64,000 bases of DNA from the NCBI RefSeq assembly GCF_013401555.1, contig NZ_CP058552.1, positions 6,448,001-6,512,000 of the forward strand. Direction: 5' to 3'. Of the stretch, positions 26,895 to 36,435 are shown piece after piece. Made by a program: the position numbers and the translations under genes. The stretch's first letter is position 1; each line of letters opens with the position of its first letter. Source of the DNA: Paenibacillus sp. E222 (GTDB lineage Bacteria > Bacillota > Bacilli > Paenibacillales > Paenibacillaceae). The notes beneath the pieces were generated by a model. It was not told the origin of the DNA. It did not search any database and saw nothing but the letters and a program-made list of their open reading frames with translations.

Positions 26895-27236
26895 GTGTTC
26901 ATCGATGTACTCAAATATGCCCTGATCGCTATCTTTGCCCTGGCCATGGTCTGTTCAGCTCTGAACAGCATTCGTTCGCGCAGGTCCACTGATCCCATCG
27001 CCACAGGTCTTTATCGCTCATGGACCAACGTCTGGATGGGCAGCATGCTGATTATTCTTGCCCTCATCCTGATGTTTGTGTTTACCGGTTCTACGCTATC
27101 CGTCGTTGTGGAAGCGCTATTTCTAATTATGGGAGCGTACAATCTGTTCGCCGGTTTACGTAACCGCAGTTACTATGCCCGCCTTCAGCAGCATGCAGAG
27201 GGTGGAACTGGCAAGACATCCAGACAATCTGCCTGA
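26895..27236 (+). CDS. ytpI: YtpI family membrane protein
   Basis: A 113-residue protein with three hydrophobic helices (about 5-22, 48-68, 72-92) and a basic C-terminus. Matching length, helix pattern and position beside ytoI and the ytrHI pair indicate the YtpI family of unknown function. The start is GTG at 26895 with AAGGAG 10 bases upstream. A strong terminator follows. It may be transcribed with ytrHI, since the gap is about 97 bases without a terminator. Confidence 0.8.
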   Translation: MFIDVLKYALIAIFALAMVCSALNSIRSRRSTDPIATGLYRSWTNVWMGSMLIILALILMFVFTGSTLSVVVEALFLIMGAYNLFAGLRNRSYYARLQQHAEGGTGKTSRQSA

Positions 27237-27294
27237 AGCATAATAGCAGGATGCCGTTGCAATCTGCCAAAAAGAGAGTACCCTCATCTATCGA

Positions 27295-27343
27295 ACAAGC
27301 CTGAACCCCGTTGATTTCGGGGTTCAGGCTTGTTCTCTTTTTT
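27295..27343 (+). terminator. strong intrinsic terminator after ytpI
   Basis: A perfect stem of 16 bp (ACAAGCCTGAACCCCG against its complement) with a 7-base loop is followed by TCTCTTTTTT. It also separates the convergent ytoI. Confidence 0.9.
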
Positions 27344-27385
27344 GTAAACTCATGATATTTTCCGAACTCAGAATCTCTCGCCCTT

Positions 27386-28720
27386 TTAGGCATGGTCAAT
27401 GGATTGCAGAGTCATCACCGCTTTGCATACCACATTCCCATCACGGGTAATGACAATATCCATTTTGCAGGTCCGACGACTTGTCTCCAAAATAATTGGA
27501 CGAACCAGAATCTGATCTTCAATCTGTACTGGACGAACAAAATACGTTGTTATATTATCCACCATATGGTCGTTTCCTGTAATGTCCCAGGCAGCACGCC
27601 GTCCCGCCTGTGTCATCACATTCAGCAGAACGCCTTCCGAGATCGTACCAAGGTCTGTCGCCATCTGCGGAATGATAAATCCGTGGAAAAACAGTTCGTT
27701 CTGCTCTCCGCGCTCTTCCGCAAACCCGTTCCAGATCAGATGATCAAACGTCTCTCCAAGCTGTGGCTGCTTCTGTGCATCACGCATCGCCTGGAGCACT
27801 TCCTTACGTGTGACGGAGGCAATCAGTTTACGGTTCCGATCCACAATGGGCAGGAAGTCAATGCCCTCCCACGTCATAATTTGTGCAGCGGAAGCCAGTG
27901 AGGTTTGCAGCGAAGCTGTGATTGGACGGCGTACAACACACTTCTCAATACTCTGATCCTCTTTTAACTCACTCACATCTTTGAGACTTACAATACCGAT
28001 AACCCGGTTCCATTCATCTACTACAGGGAAGCGATGCTCTCCCGTTTCAGAAACCAGCAAGTGAAAATCCGCGGCTGAACTGGTCACCTTAAGCACCTGA
28101 AGGCGGGGTTTCTGACCGATGATATCCTCTACCAACATAATTTTTTTCTTAATCAGTCGATCAAAGATCGCACGGTTAATCATTGAAGCCACCGTAAACG
28201 TGTCATGTCTGGAGGAAATGATCGGCAGACCCAACTCATCAGCCATCACTCGCACTTCACGGCTTGTACCGAAGCCACCTGTAATTAATACACCTGCGCC
28301 CTGTTCGAGGGCGAGGGAATGAGCATTGTCCCGGTTACCGACAATCAGCAGGCTTCCCGCGTCAATGTAACGGGCCATGGCCTGTTCTTTCATCGCACCG
28401 ATCACGTACTTGTGAAGTGGTTTGGCCAGACCGTCACTTCCACCCAGCACATGACCTTCGACGATGGTCACTACATCGGCAAAAGTCAGCTGCTCGGTCA
28501 TGCCGCGAGGTCTTTTCTCGATCCGCACCGTTCCAATTCGTTCCTTGGTCACAACCAAGCCGAAGTTCTCTGCCTCTTTTACCGCACGATACGCTGTTCC
28601 TTCGCTTACGCCCAGCTCCCGCGCCAGTCCACGCACCGATATTTTGCTGCCTACCTTCAGTTGTTCAATATGTTGAAGCAATTGTTCATGCTTCGTCACG
28701 TTTTCTTCCTGCCCGTCCAT
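27386..28720 (-). CDS. ytoI: YtoI family regulator (HTH, DRTGG, CBS pair, hotdog domain)
   Basis: A 444-residue multi-domain protein. A winged-helix DNA-binding region lies at about 10-65 ('GLARELGVSEGTAYRAVKEA'). A DRTGG domain follows (about 75-185, 'LITGGFGTSREVRVMADELG'), then two CBS domains (about 200-310) and a C-terminal hotdog thioesterase-like domain (about 330-440). This is the YtoI arrangement in Bacillus. It probably senses a nucleotide or acyl-CoA and regulates genes, but targets are unknown. GGGGGTGG lies 5 bases before the ATG at 28720. It faces ytpI, as in B. subtilis. Confidence 0.9.
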   Translation of the reverse strand: MDGQEENVTKHEQLLQHIEQLKVGSKISVRGLARELGVSEGTAYRAVKEAENFGLVVTKERIGTVRIEKRPRGMTEQLTFADVVTIVEGHVLGGSDGLAKPLHKYVIGAMKEQAMARYIDAGSLLIVGNRDNAHSLALEQGAGVLITGGFGTSREVRVMADELGLPIISSRHDTFTVASMINRAIFDRLIKKKIMLVEDIIGQKPRLQVLKVTSSAADFHLLVSETGEHRFPVVDEWNRVIGIVSLKDVSELKEDQSIEKCVVRRPITASLQTSLASAAQIMTWEGIDFLPIVDRNRKLIASVTRKEVLQAMRDAQKQPQLGETFDHLIWNGFAEERGEQNELFFHGFIIPQMATDLGTISEGVLLNVMTQAGRRAAWDITGNDHMVDNITTYFVRPVQIEDQILVRPIILETSRRTCKMDIVITRDGNVVCKAVMTLQSIDHA

Positions 28721-28863
28721 CTGTACCACCCCCGAAGATGCATCTGTACTATTCTGTATCTATTATAACACGACCTTAGGAAAATAACCCCATTCGACGC
28801 ACCTTTCTCCTAAAGAATTGCGATACATGGATCTGAATAATCGGAACAGCAAATTACGGGCAT

Positions 28864-28906
28864 AAAAAAAGACCGGGCCCTTTCATACCAAAGGGAATCC
28901 GGCCTT
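28864..28906 (-). terminator. terminator of the 95-residue membrane protein gene
   Basis: On the minus strand CCGG pairs with CCGG and CCCTTT with AAAGGG in one long imperfect stem, followed by CTTTTTTT. Confidence 0.8.
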
Positions 28907-28957
28907 ACTTAGATAGGTAGAATCATCTCTACCACCATGTTGGATGTGATCCAAACC

Positions 28958-29245
28958 TTATACTGATTTGCTCTGCTCCTGCTTGTCCACCAGTTTCATC
29001 TCCCACTGCCGCAGCTTTGCTCGCCGGACAGCTTCCAGAGCACGCTTCTTCTCTTCATCCACACCAAGAATAAAATGCAGATGTGCACCAATGATTAATA
29101 ATGAGAACAGCACCCATACGATGCCAAAAATATTAACCCAGTCCATTCCGCCAGCAAAAGAAATCCGCGGCAGCGCAATAACCAGCATCGACAACGCGAT
29201 AACCAGATAGATCACATGTTTTGCTTTCTTCAACCTTTTCACCAT
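28958..29245 (-). CDS. hypothetical two-helix membrane protein
   Basis: A 95-residue protein with two membrane helices (about 10-30 and 35-60) and a charged cytoplasmic tail rich in Lys, Arg and Glu. AAGGAGCTGTGA precedes the ATG, so expression is likely. I do not recognise a named family. It stands alone between yheA and ytoI with its own terminator. Confidence 0.75.
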   Translation of the reverse strand: MVKRLKKAKHVIYLVIALSMLVIALPRISFAGGMDWVNIFGIVWVLFSLLIIGAHLHFILGVDEEKKRALEAVRRAKLRQWEMKLVDKQEQSKSV

Positions 29246-29340
29246 TCACAGCTCCTTCGTTCTTGATCGACTCTATATGTCTAGTCTATGAACGATAAGG
29301 AGCTAATATGAGAGGTTCAGGCAAAAAAACGTTACAAGGT

Positions 29341-29688
29341 TTAGGCTTCAGCGCCACCATACAGATGACCCAGACTGTCTGCAATAATTTTGTTCACGTC
29401 TTCAATAATGACACTGAGACGACGTTCAGCGTCAAACAGACGACGGATATTCAGGTTCAAGCTCAATACTTCAAACAGTTTCTCCATTTTCTCCATCTCG
29501 TCCGGTGCAGGCATATCCCCACTCATCATACGTTGTTGCAATTCCATCTGTTGATCACGGAAATTATCCAGCATAGCCTTTGCTTCCGGATCTGCTTCGA
29601 TCAGCTTCATCGCAGAAGTAATTTCTTCCACCTCGCTGCTTTCTCTCAGTGCTTTGGCCAAATCATTCGCTTTGTCATAAATGTTCAC
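29341..29688 (-). CDS. yheA: YheA family protein (YlbF/YmcA-like)
   Basis: A 115-residue all-helical protein of the YlbF/YmcA/YheA superfamily. The pattern 'LDNFRDQQMELQQRMMSG' and the ending 'LYGGAEA' match B. subtilis YheA closely. YlbF and YmcA are partners of RNase Y; the function of YheA itself is not settled. The start is GTG with AGAGGAGG about 8 bases upstream. It lies divergent to the YheC/YheD-type cluster, as yheA neighbours yheC/yheD in B. subtilis. Confidence 0.86.
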   Translation of the reverse strand: MNIYDKANDLAKALRESSEVEEITSAMKLIEADPEAKAMLDNFRDQQMELQQRMMSGDMPAPDEMEKMEKLFEVLSLNLNIRRLFDAERRLSVIIEDVNKIIADSLGHLYGGAEA

Positions 29689-29968
29689 TATAATTCCTCC
29701 TCTAATTGGGTTGTTCTTCGTTATTCATTTGTACTCATTCATATTCTCATCGCAACGTTCACCCGTTTTAATACACGTATTTCACTTCCGTCAAACAAAG
29801 GTTGCGGAAACATACCCAACCATTATCTGCTGAGCATCAAATGCATTTAATCCAAATAGGTCAATCACCAAGGGTTATATGTCCTCATATGATGAAGCAC
29901 ATGCCATGTTCAGATGCCGTTCAACTTCGAGATCAGACATCAAGTTGCCGCCAGGAAGGAGATCCGTG

Positions 29969-31336
29969 ATGTCCACTAAAAAAGTAACGATTCAGGTTAC
30001 CGGCTCGGGCATCCTACAGGACGACGTCATCATGCTGGGCGAAGGGGTGCTCAAGGCGCTTAAAATCCCTTCTGGCCGACCGCTTCAGCTGCAATTCGGC
30101 TCTTTTCGCCGTGAGGTCACCGTCATCCCTGTTCCCAGGTATGACGGTCTGCGCATCAATCAGACGGTAGCCAGTAAAACCGGTCTTGTTCCCCGTTCAG
30201 TGCTGCGCATATCTTATCGTTCAGCCAGCCGTACACTGCGCCTTGGACCCTACATCAGTGTTTTAGTTAGCCAGGATTACCCCGATCAGCCAGATCGGCC
30301 CTTTGGCTCCATCACGATGTTCTGTCAAGAACTGGTAAACGCCTGCCGGAAGCAGGGCGCCTATGTATCCTTTTTCACACCGGAGGATATTGGAGCGGTA
30401 ACGGGTTATATGAAAGGCTGGGTGTATGATGACGGCTGGAAAAAGACCGTTCTGCCTATAGCAGACGTCGTCAATAACCGGCTGACGTCCCGTAAGCTTG
30501 AGAACAAACCTAGCGTACAGCATTTTATGAAAGAAGTAAAATCGCTCTACGGTACACAAACCTTCAACGAAAAGTTTCTGGACAAAAATGAAGTATTCGA
30601 TGCCTTGAAGTCCATTTCAACACTGAAGAAAGTGCTACCCGAATCCCATTTGCTCAAAGCTTCAGCCACACTCAAAACGATGTGCAATCGATACCCGGTT
30701 GTTTTTCTGAAGCCGGTTCGTGGGTCGCTTGGCAAAGGTATCATCCGGGTCTCCCGTCAAAGCGACGGCAGCTTCCTCACCCTCGCAACAAGCGTTGGGG
30801 GGACCCGAAAACAAACGTATACTTCTCTAGATAAACTGTATGCCAGTCTATCTGGGAAAATGAAAACAACGCGATACCAGATCCAACAGGGTCTTTCCCT
30901 GATTGATAACAGCGGCAGACCCGTTGATTTCCGTGCGCTGGTGCAAAAAAACCGTACGGGCAAATGGAGTGTCACTTCCATCGTCGCACGTATTGCAGGC
31001 GGCAGTCACTATGTATCCAACTTGGCACGAGGTGGAAGTCTCAGCACCGTCAAGGAAGCTGTAGCCAAAACCCAATTGTCCTCATCAGCCAAAGCTTCTG
31101 CGTATGCCGGTTTGCATACAGCGGCGCTGGATATCGCCAAAGGCATTGAAGGTCCCATCCCCGCCCATTTCGGTGAACTTGGCATCGACCTTGCCTTGGA
31201 CACCAGCGGAAAGGTCTGGCTGCTTGAAGTAAACTCCAAACCATCCAAGAACGATAATACGCCACTTAGCGAGAGCAAAATCCGGCCTTCGGTCAAAGCG
31301 ATGCTGGAATACTCCACCTATCTGGCCGGATTCTGA
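29969..31336 (+). CDS. YheC/YheD family spore-associated ATP-grasp protein, paralogue 1
   Basis: A 455-residue protein. The N-terminal ~95 residues form a beta-rich domain found also in paralogue 3. A Rossmann-like region follows ('LGPYISVLVSQD'), then an ATP-grasp core with phosphate loop 'FLKPVRGSLGKGIIRV', 'QQGLSLIDNSGRPVDFRALV' and metal ligands in 'ELGIDLALDTSGKVWLLEVN'. YheC/YheD proteins are endospore coat-associated in B. subtilis; their ligase substrate is not known. AAGGAG before the ATG at 29969 rejects an upstream in-frame ATG. It is the first of five tandem paralogues. Confidence 0.88.
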   Translation: MSTKKVTIQVTGSGILQDDVIMLGEGVLKALKIPSGRPLQLQFGSFRREVTVIPVPRYDGLRINQTVASKTGLVPRSVLRISYRSASRTLRLGPYISVLVSQDYPDQPDRPFGSITMFCQELVNACRKQGAYVSFFTPEDIGAVTGYMKGWVYDDGWKKTVLPIADVVNNRLTSRKLENKPSVQHFMKEVKSLYGTQTFNEKFLDKNEVFDALKSISTLKKVLPESHLLKASATLKTMCNRYPVVFLKPVRGSLGKGIIRVSRQSDGSFLTLATSVGGTRKQTYTSLDKLYASLSGKMKTTRYQIQQGLSLIDNSGRPVDFRALVQKNRTGKWSVTSIVARIAGGSHYVSNLARGGSLSTVKEAVAKTQLSSSAKASAYAGLHTAALDIAKGIEGPIPAHFGELGIDLALDTSGKVWLLEVNSKPSKNDNTPLSESKIRPSVKAMLEYSTYLAGF

Positions 31337-31366
31337 AGAGTCATCCATTAGAGGAGGTGCAGCGGA

Positions 31367-32557
31367 ATGTTCCTGGAACATCAGACCAACACAGTAGCCA
31401 TCCTGGTTCGGGCAACAGAAGGCTCGCCTCCTTTCGTGGATGAACTCTTCTGTCGTCGTCTCAGTTTGGAAAGCCACCGTTACGGCCTAAATATCATCGT
31501 GCTGGCCGTAGCGAATAAACCCAGTGCATCCCGGCTAACACAGGGTTATGCATTCGATAGAGGAGAATGGAACATCGTTCCTCTTCCTGCTGTGGACCTG
31601 ATCATGGACCGCTGTCTGCTCCCGCTTCCCAGAACATTCAAGCAGCAGCTTCAGCAGCTGGTTTCAACAGGCAGCGGACACCTGGCCCGTTACTGGTCTG
31701 CTTCCTTGCCCGGTAAATGGAAGGTACACCGCGCCTTGTCTGCTGATACAAGATTGCGTAATCTTCTTGCCCCTACTACGCTGCTTCAGTCGGATACCTT
31801 ATGGGAGCAGTGGCTGGCGCGCTGGCCGAAAGGCATTTTTTTCAAACCTGTATCGGGCACTCATGGTAAAGATACATTTCGCCTTTACCGCGAAGATCAG
31901 CAAGCCTCCTGGATCATGGAGGGCAGAAATACTCGCAATGAATTGGTTCACCGTACATTTGAGCGTCGCCAGGATGTCTCTGCCTGGCTGGATTCACAGA
32001 AGGCCGGTAAAAAGATGATCTTACAGCCATATCTGGAACTGAGTCATCATGGACGACCGTTCGACGTTAGGGCCTTGGTGCAAAAAAACGGGCAAGGACG
32101 CTGGTCTCTAACCGGATGTATGGTACGGGAAGGACCCGCTGGCACACTGACTTCCAATTTGCATGGAGGGGGTAAGGCGTACCCTGTACATCCGTATCTG
32201 CTGGACCGATATGGGAGCGAGCAATCCAACGCTCTGCTGGAGACGATCAGGCAGGCTGCTGCCCTCATCCCCCCCCTGTTGGAAAGCCGATTTGGCAGAC
32301 TGGCCGAACTGGGTCTTGATTTCGGAGCAGATGTTCACGGTCGCCTCTGGCTGATCGAAGTGAATTCGAGACCGGGACGTTCCTCATTCGCAGAGGCGGG
32401 TGATCCTCGTATGCACAGACTGACCTACACCCGGCCGCTTGCCTATGCCCGTTATTTGCTGCAACAACATGTTCTCACGGACGTGAAGCGTCCAATGAAA
32501 ATGCCGAATACATCCAGCACAGCTGGCCTGAAACCCATCCCGATTCACGGCAGTTGA
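31367..32557 (+). CDS. YheC/YheD family spore-associated ATP-grasp protein, paralogue 2
   Basis: A 396-residue paralogue without the N-terminal beta domain. The ATP-grasp core has 'FFKPVSGTHGKDTFRLYR', where the glycine loop reads GTHGKD rather than the GKG seen in the others. 'RPFDVRALVQKNGQGRWSLT' and metal-binding 'ELGLDFGADVHGRLWLIEVN' follow. AGAGGAGG lies before the ATG, 30 bases after the previous gene. Divergence in the loop suggests altered nucleotide handling; that is inference. Confidence 0.86.
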   Translation: MFLEHQTNTVAILVRATEGSPPFVDELFCRRLSLESHRYGLNIIVLAVANKPSASRLTQGYAFDRGEWNIVPLPAVDLIMDRCLLPLPRTFKQQLQQLVSTGSGHLARYWSASLPGKWKVHRALSADTRLRNLLAPTTLLQSDTLWEQWLARWPKGIFFKPVSGTHGKDTFRLYREDQQASWIMEGRNTRNELVHRTFERRQDVSAWLDSQKAGKKMILQPYLELSHHGRPFDVRALVQKNGQGRWSLTGCMVREGPAGTLTSNLHGGGKAYPVHPYLLDRYGSEQSNALLETIRQAAALIPPLLESRFGRLAELGLDFGADVHGRLWLIEVNSRPGRSSFAEAGDPRMHRLTYTRPLAYARYLLQQHVLTDVKRPMKMPNTSSTAGLKPIPIHGS

Positions 32558-32618
32558 GGCACGCAGCGCGCCGCTTGCCATGGAGCCGAAGGATCTTTTC
32601 AGGATAGGAGGATAAATC

Positions 32619-33992
32619 ATGAGTTTGACCTTTTGCAATCTGCATTTCACACAGCAGCCGGATAAAGTGGTTTATGTATCCAACGCGTTAATGAAGAGCC
32701 TGAATCTATCCGGCAAAAAAACGATTCATCTGCGGTTTGGCCGTGACCGGGTGCCCGCAACTATCAAACCGATCAAAAAGGCTGGCAAACATCTCTATCT
32801 CGCTTCGGGCATACGCAATCTGATGAACGTTCCGAAACGGGGCAGCATCTACCTTCGCAATCTGCAGAATGATGAAGTTCAATTGGGTCCACTGATTGGC
32901 GTATTATCTGACGGACCTGCTACGGGTACCAACCCTTTTGGTTCCCGTACGGGTTTCATTAAACAGCTGCTCCGTGAAGGCAGCCGCAAATCCTATATTT
33001 ATGCGTTTACCCCAAGGGATATTAATTGGCAGAATGAAACAGTTTCTGGTCTTTTCCTTAATGACAACGGAAGCTTCAGTCGCAAAACGGTACCTCTGCC
33101 AGATGTCGTGTATAACCGGTTACCCAGCCGCCGCTCTGACTTCTCACCAGCGATCAACCAGCTGCGGGAGCGATTCATTCGGCGCAAAATCCCTTTCTTC
33201 AATTGGAGTTTCTTTAACAAATCAGATATCTACAATTTGCTCGAGAATGACCCGGCAGCAGGGAGATATATACCTGAGTCCATCACCAATCCGACTGTCG
33301 AACAGATGAGAGAGATGCTTGAGCGCCATCAGTTTGTCTACTATAAGCCTACAGCGGGCAGTCTCGGCAATGGCATCTACCGATTGACCTACTCTCCCAA
33401 ACGTGGATATTTTGCCCGTTATCGCAAAAAAGGCGGCAACGCCCTGCTGCGTTTTGGTTCATTCAACAGTCTGATGCGCATGCTTCAAGGCAGACACGGT
33501 AAACAGCTCCGCGGTTATGTCGTTCAACAAGGTATCCGGCTCATTGAGATTGAGGAATGTCCGATTGATTTCCGCTTTCACATGCATAAAAACGGAAACA
33601 ATCAATGGGTGGTTGTTGGTATTGGCGCCAAGAAGGCTGGCCGAGGCAGCGTAACCACACATATCAAAAATGGCGGTTCCCTGATGACCCCTGAGCAGGC
33701 GCTCAGCCGCAACTTTGGCGACCGAGCGGGTGAAGTGCTTCAGCATGCCAAATCCGTCGCTATTACACTGGCCCAGGCGATTGAAACCCAGCACCAGCAT
33801 CTAATTGGTGAGATTGGCTTTGATCTGGGCATTGATCAGGAGGAACATGTATGGATGTTCGAAGCGAACGCCAAACCCGGCCGCTCCATTTTCCGTCATC
33901 CTTCGCTCCGGCAGGAAGGAAAATCTTCGGTGGAACACATCCTGGAACATTGCCTGTATTTGAGCAAATTCCGGAAGAGAGACAGCATTTGA
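32619..33992 (+). CDS. YheC/YheD family spore-associated ATP-grasp protein, paralogue 3
   Basis: A 457-residue paralogue with the N-terminal beta domain (about 1-95, ending 'VQLGPLIGVLSDGP') like paralogue 1. ATP-grasp motifs are 'YYKPTAGSLGNGIYRLTYS', 'CPIDFRFHMHKNGNNQWVVV' and 'EIGFDLGIDQEEHVWMFEAN'. AGGAGG lies 7 bases before the ATG. The stop codon TGA shares one base with the ATG of the next gene, so translation is coupled. Confidence 0.88.
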   Translation: MSLTFCNLHFTQQPDKVVYVSNALMKSLNLSGKKTIHLRFGRDRVPATIKPIKKAGKHLYLASGIRNLMNVPKRGSIYLRNLQNDEVQLGPLIGVLSDGPATGTNPFGSRTGFIKQLLREGSRKSYIYAFTPRDINWQNETVSGLFLNDNGSFSRKTVPLPDVVYNRLPSRRSDFSPAINQLRERFIRRKIPFFNWSFFNKSDIYNLLENDPAAGRYIPESITNPTVEQMREMLERHQFVYYKPTAGSLGNGIYRLTYSPKRGYFARYRKKGGNALLRFGSFNSLMRMLQGRHGKQLRGYVVQQGIRLIEIEECPIDFRFHMHKNGNNQWVVVGIGAKKAGRGSVTTHIKNGGSLMTPEQALSRNFGDRAGEVLQHAKSVAITLAQAIETQHQHLIGEIGFDLGIDQEEHVWMFEANAKPGRSIFRHPSLRQEGKSSVEHILEHCLYLSKFRKRDSI

Positions 33993-35098
33993 TGAGCCTG
34001 CAGGATGAGTTCAAACCCATCATTGCCGTCCTGACCATGCACGATGATCAACGGATGTTCAGAGGAAACCATCAAAATTTCCTGGATATTGTGCAGACAG
34101 GCGAAAATATGGGATATGTGGTGTACGTCGTGACTGTACGAGATTTAAATGTGAGCGGCCCCACGGTGAAAGGATACACGTACAACAATGGGATTGGGAG
34201 ATGGACTTCACAGTTCTTCCCCCTTCCCCATGTACTCTACAATCGGATTCCCAATCGGGAAGATGAACGCAAACCTTCAGTACAGCGAAAAATTGAAGAA
34301 TGCATGCATTCTGGCATCGAACTGTATAACCCGTTCTTCTTCAATAAATGGAATCTGTTCGAATGGCTCAAGAAATCCAAGTCTACCCAGCAGCTGATTC
34401 CCTATACTCGCCGAATGCGAACAGCAACCGCTCTGGGGACGGTGCTTCGATCGTATCCTTACCTGTATCTGAAACCAGAGAGCGGCAAAGCCGGCAAAGG
34501 CATCATGATGCTCAAGCTCCAGGAAAGAGAACGTCTTCCTTACCGGCTTAAAATACAGAGTACCCGAAAAAGCACCACGTACAAAGCCGCAACCCTTTCC
34601 AAGTTATGGGCAAGAATTCGCAAGGAGACAGGACACACGCCTTATATCATGCAGCAGGGTATTGAGCTGGCTTCGTCCCATAAGCGTCCATTCGATCTAC
34701 GGGTACTTGTGCAGAAAAACGGCAAAGGACAGTGGAGCGTAACCGGTGTTGGCGCCCGTCTCGCCGGCTCTCGAAGCATTACGACCCACGTTCCGCGTGG
34801 AGGTACGGTGGAGGACCCTGAGAAGCTGCTCACTGAACTGTTCGGGGAAGAAATGTCAACTTCACTGATGAAGCGGGTGAAGTCCACTTCATTGTTGATC
34901 GCGAGACAAGTGGAACGAGGCTCAGGGCATACGCTTGGTGAGATGTCTATGGATCTGGGCGTTGACGATCTGGGCGAGATCTGGTTCTTCGAAGCGAATG
35001 CAAAGCCGATGAAGTTCGATGAACCGCAGATTCGGCGCAGATCATTGGAACGTATTTTTCAGTACAGCGCCTACCTTGCCCGTCAGTCCAAACGATGA
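33992..35098 (+). CDS. YheC/YheD family spore-associated ATP-grasp protein, paralogue 4
   Basis: A 368-residue short-form paralogue. It begins directly with the Rossmann-like part ('FKPIIAVLTMHDDQRMFRG') and carries 'YLKPESGKAGKGIMMLKLQ', 'RPFDLRVLVQKNGKGQWSVT' and 'EMSMDLGVDDLGEIWFFEAN'. The ATG at 33992 overlaps the previous stop by one base and has GGAAGAGAG upstream. A longer in-frame start inside the previous gene is therefore unlikely. Confidence 0.87.
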   Translation: MSLQDEFKPIIAVLTMHDDQRMFRGNHQNFLDIVQTGENMGYVVYVVTVRDLNVSGPTVKGYTYNNGIGRWTSQFFPLPHVLYNRIPNREDERKPSVQRKIEECMHSGIELYNPFFFNKWNLFEWLKKSKSTQQLIPYTRRMRTATALGTVLRSYPYLYLKPESGKAGKGIMMLKLQERERLPYRLKIQSTRKSTTYKAATLSKLWARIRKETGHTPYIMQQGIELASSHKRPFDLRVLVQKNGKGQWSVTGVGARLAGSRSITTHVPRGGTVEDPEKLLTELFGEEMSTSLMKRVKSTSLLIARQVERGSGHTLGEMSMDLGVDDLGEIWFFEANAKPMKFDEPQIRRRSLERIFQYSAYLARQSKR

Positions 35099-35133
35099 TG
35101 AACAGGAATAACAGCTAAAGAAGGTGATTGTTT

Positions 35134-36327
35134 GTGTCCTCACCTGTTCTGGGCATTATGACGTTGTACTTAAATGAGCACCGCGCTCTGGAAGAACGGA
35201 GCATATACCGCAGAATGATCCTTGAAGGGCGCAAGAGGGGACTCGATATTTATGTGTTCACACCTGCCGATGTACATCCAGGAGGCAAACAGATTGAGGC
35301 CATGGTCTTTCGTTCGGGAAAAGGCTGGTCCCGGGAATGGCGTTCATTCCCGGATATCATCTTCGACCGCTGCCGCATACAGCGCAATCGCAGATTTCAG
35401 CAGTTGCTTGCCTTTCGGCAAAGGTATGGTCACTTGCTCTTTCTCAACCGCCCGTTGCGTAATAAATGGACCATCCATCAGACGCTCTCCGCGAAGTCAG
35501 CCTTTCACGAGCATTTGCCCGACACTCTTCTGTATCAGGATATGTCCGACGTCAATCGAATGCTGAAGGCCAACCCCCTAATTTATTTGAAGCCTATTAA
35601 TGGAACCGGAGGGCGTGGAATTCTACGCATCGAACGCAATGACAACGAGGCCAATACAGTTCTTGTACAGGGACGGGACCAGAAACGCCGGATCATCACC
35701 CCACGCAAAGTCCATCTGTCACGCTTGGGTTCACTTCTCCAGAACTGGAATATGAAAGACAAATACTTGGTTCAACAGGGGATTCAACTCCAGCTTCCGA
35801 ACGGCCGTGTTCATGATTATCGCATGCTGGTCCAAAAGAACGGTGAAGGACAGTGGGAGTTAACAGGATGTGCCGGACGAATGGGTGCGGAGAAAAGTGT
35901 TACCTCCAATCTGCATGGTGGTGGTCAGGCCATAGCGATGCACAAACTGATGAAACAATGGATCACCGATGAGAAACAGCGAGTAGAAATTTATGCAACG
36001 GCCGAGAAATTCGGGATTGATGTAGCTACGTTTCTGGAAAACACCTATGGCGACTTGTGTGAATTGGCTCTCGATTTGGCGATTGACAAGAGTGGGCACA
36101 TCTATCTGATTGAAGTGAATCCGAAGCCTGCACGTGAGGTGTTTGCCCGTATTGGTGAGAATGATATCTATTCCAAAGCGATTACCCAACCATTGGATTA
36201 CGCCTTGTGGGTGTACCGCAATCATGCCAATGCCATTCGTCCCCCTCGTGGGGTAAAGGTAACCAAACCGGTCAAACGCGTAAAAGGTAAATCGGCGACC
36301 CTCAAAAGGACTAGAGGATCGCAGTGA
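35134..36327 (+). CDS. YheC/YheD family spore-associated ATP-grasp protein, paralogue 5
   Basis: A 397-residue short-form paralogue with 'YLKPINGTGGRGILRIER', 'HDYRMLVQKNGEGQWELTG' and 'ELALDLAIDKSGHIYLIEVN', and a basic tail of about 30 residues ('RPPRGVKVTKPVKRVKGK') absent from the others. The start is GTG at 35134, with AAGGTG 7 bases upstream. A strong terminator follows, marking the end of the five-gene array. Confidence 0.87.
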   Translation: MSSPVLGIMTLYLNEHRALEERSIYRRMILEGRKRGLDIYVFTPADVHPGGKQIEAMVFRSGKGWSREWRSFPDIIFDRCRIQRNRRFQQLLAFRQRYGHLLFLNRPLRNKWTIHQTLSAKSAFHEHLPDTLLYQDMSDVNRMLKANPLIYLKPINGTGGRGILRIERNDNEANTVLVQGRDQKRRIITPRKVHLSRLGSLLQNWNMKDKYLVQQGIQLQLPNGRVHDYRMLVQKNGEGQWELTGCAGRMGAEKSVTSNLHGGGQAIAMHKLMKQWITDEKQRVEIYATAEKFGIDVATFLENTYGDLCELALDLAIDKSGHIYLIEVNPKPAREVFARIGENDIYSKAITQPLDYALWVYRNHANAIRPPRGVKVTKPVKRVKGKSATLKRTRGSQ

Positions 36328-36373
36328 GGATCGGAGAATTCATATGATAGTGAACCGAATCCTCCTTGAACCC

Positions 36374-36424
36374 AAAAAAACCGACCACTCCAACGTCCGA
36401 ATGGACTTGGGGTGGTCGGTTTTG
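36374..36424. terminator. bidirectional terminator between the ATP-grasp array and the HAD gene
   Basis: AAACCGACCAC pairs with its complement near GTGGTCGGTTT, with an inner GTCC/GGAC helix. An A-run precedes and TTTTG follows, so it can act on both convergent units. Confidence 0.85.
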
Positions 36425-36435
36425 TTCTACCGTTT

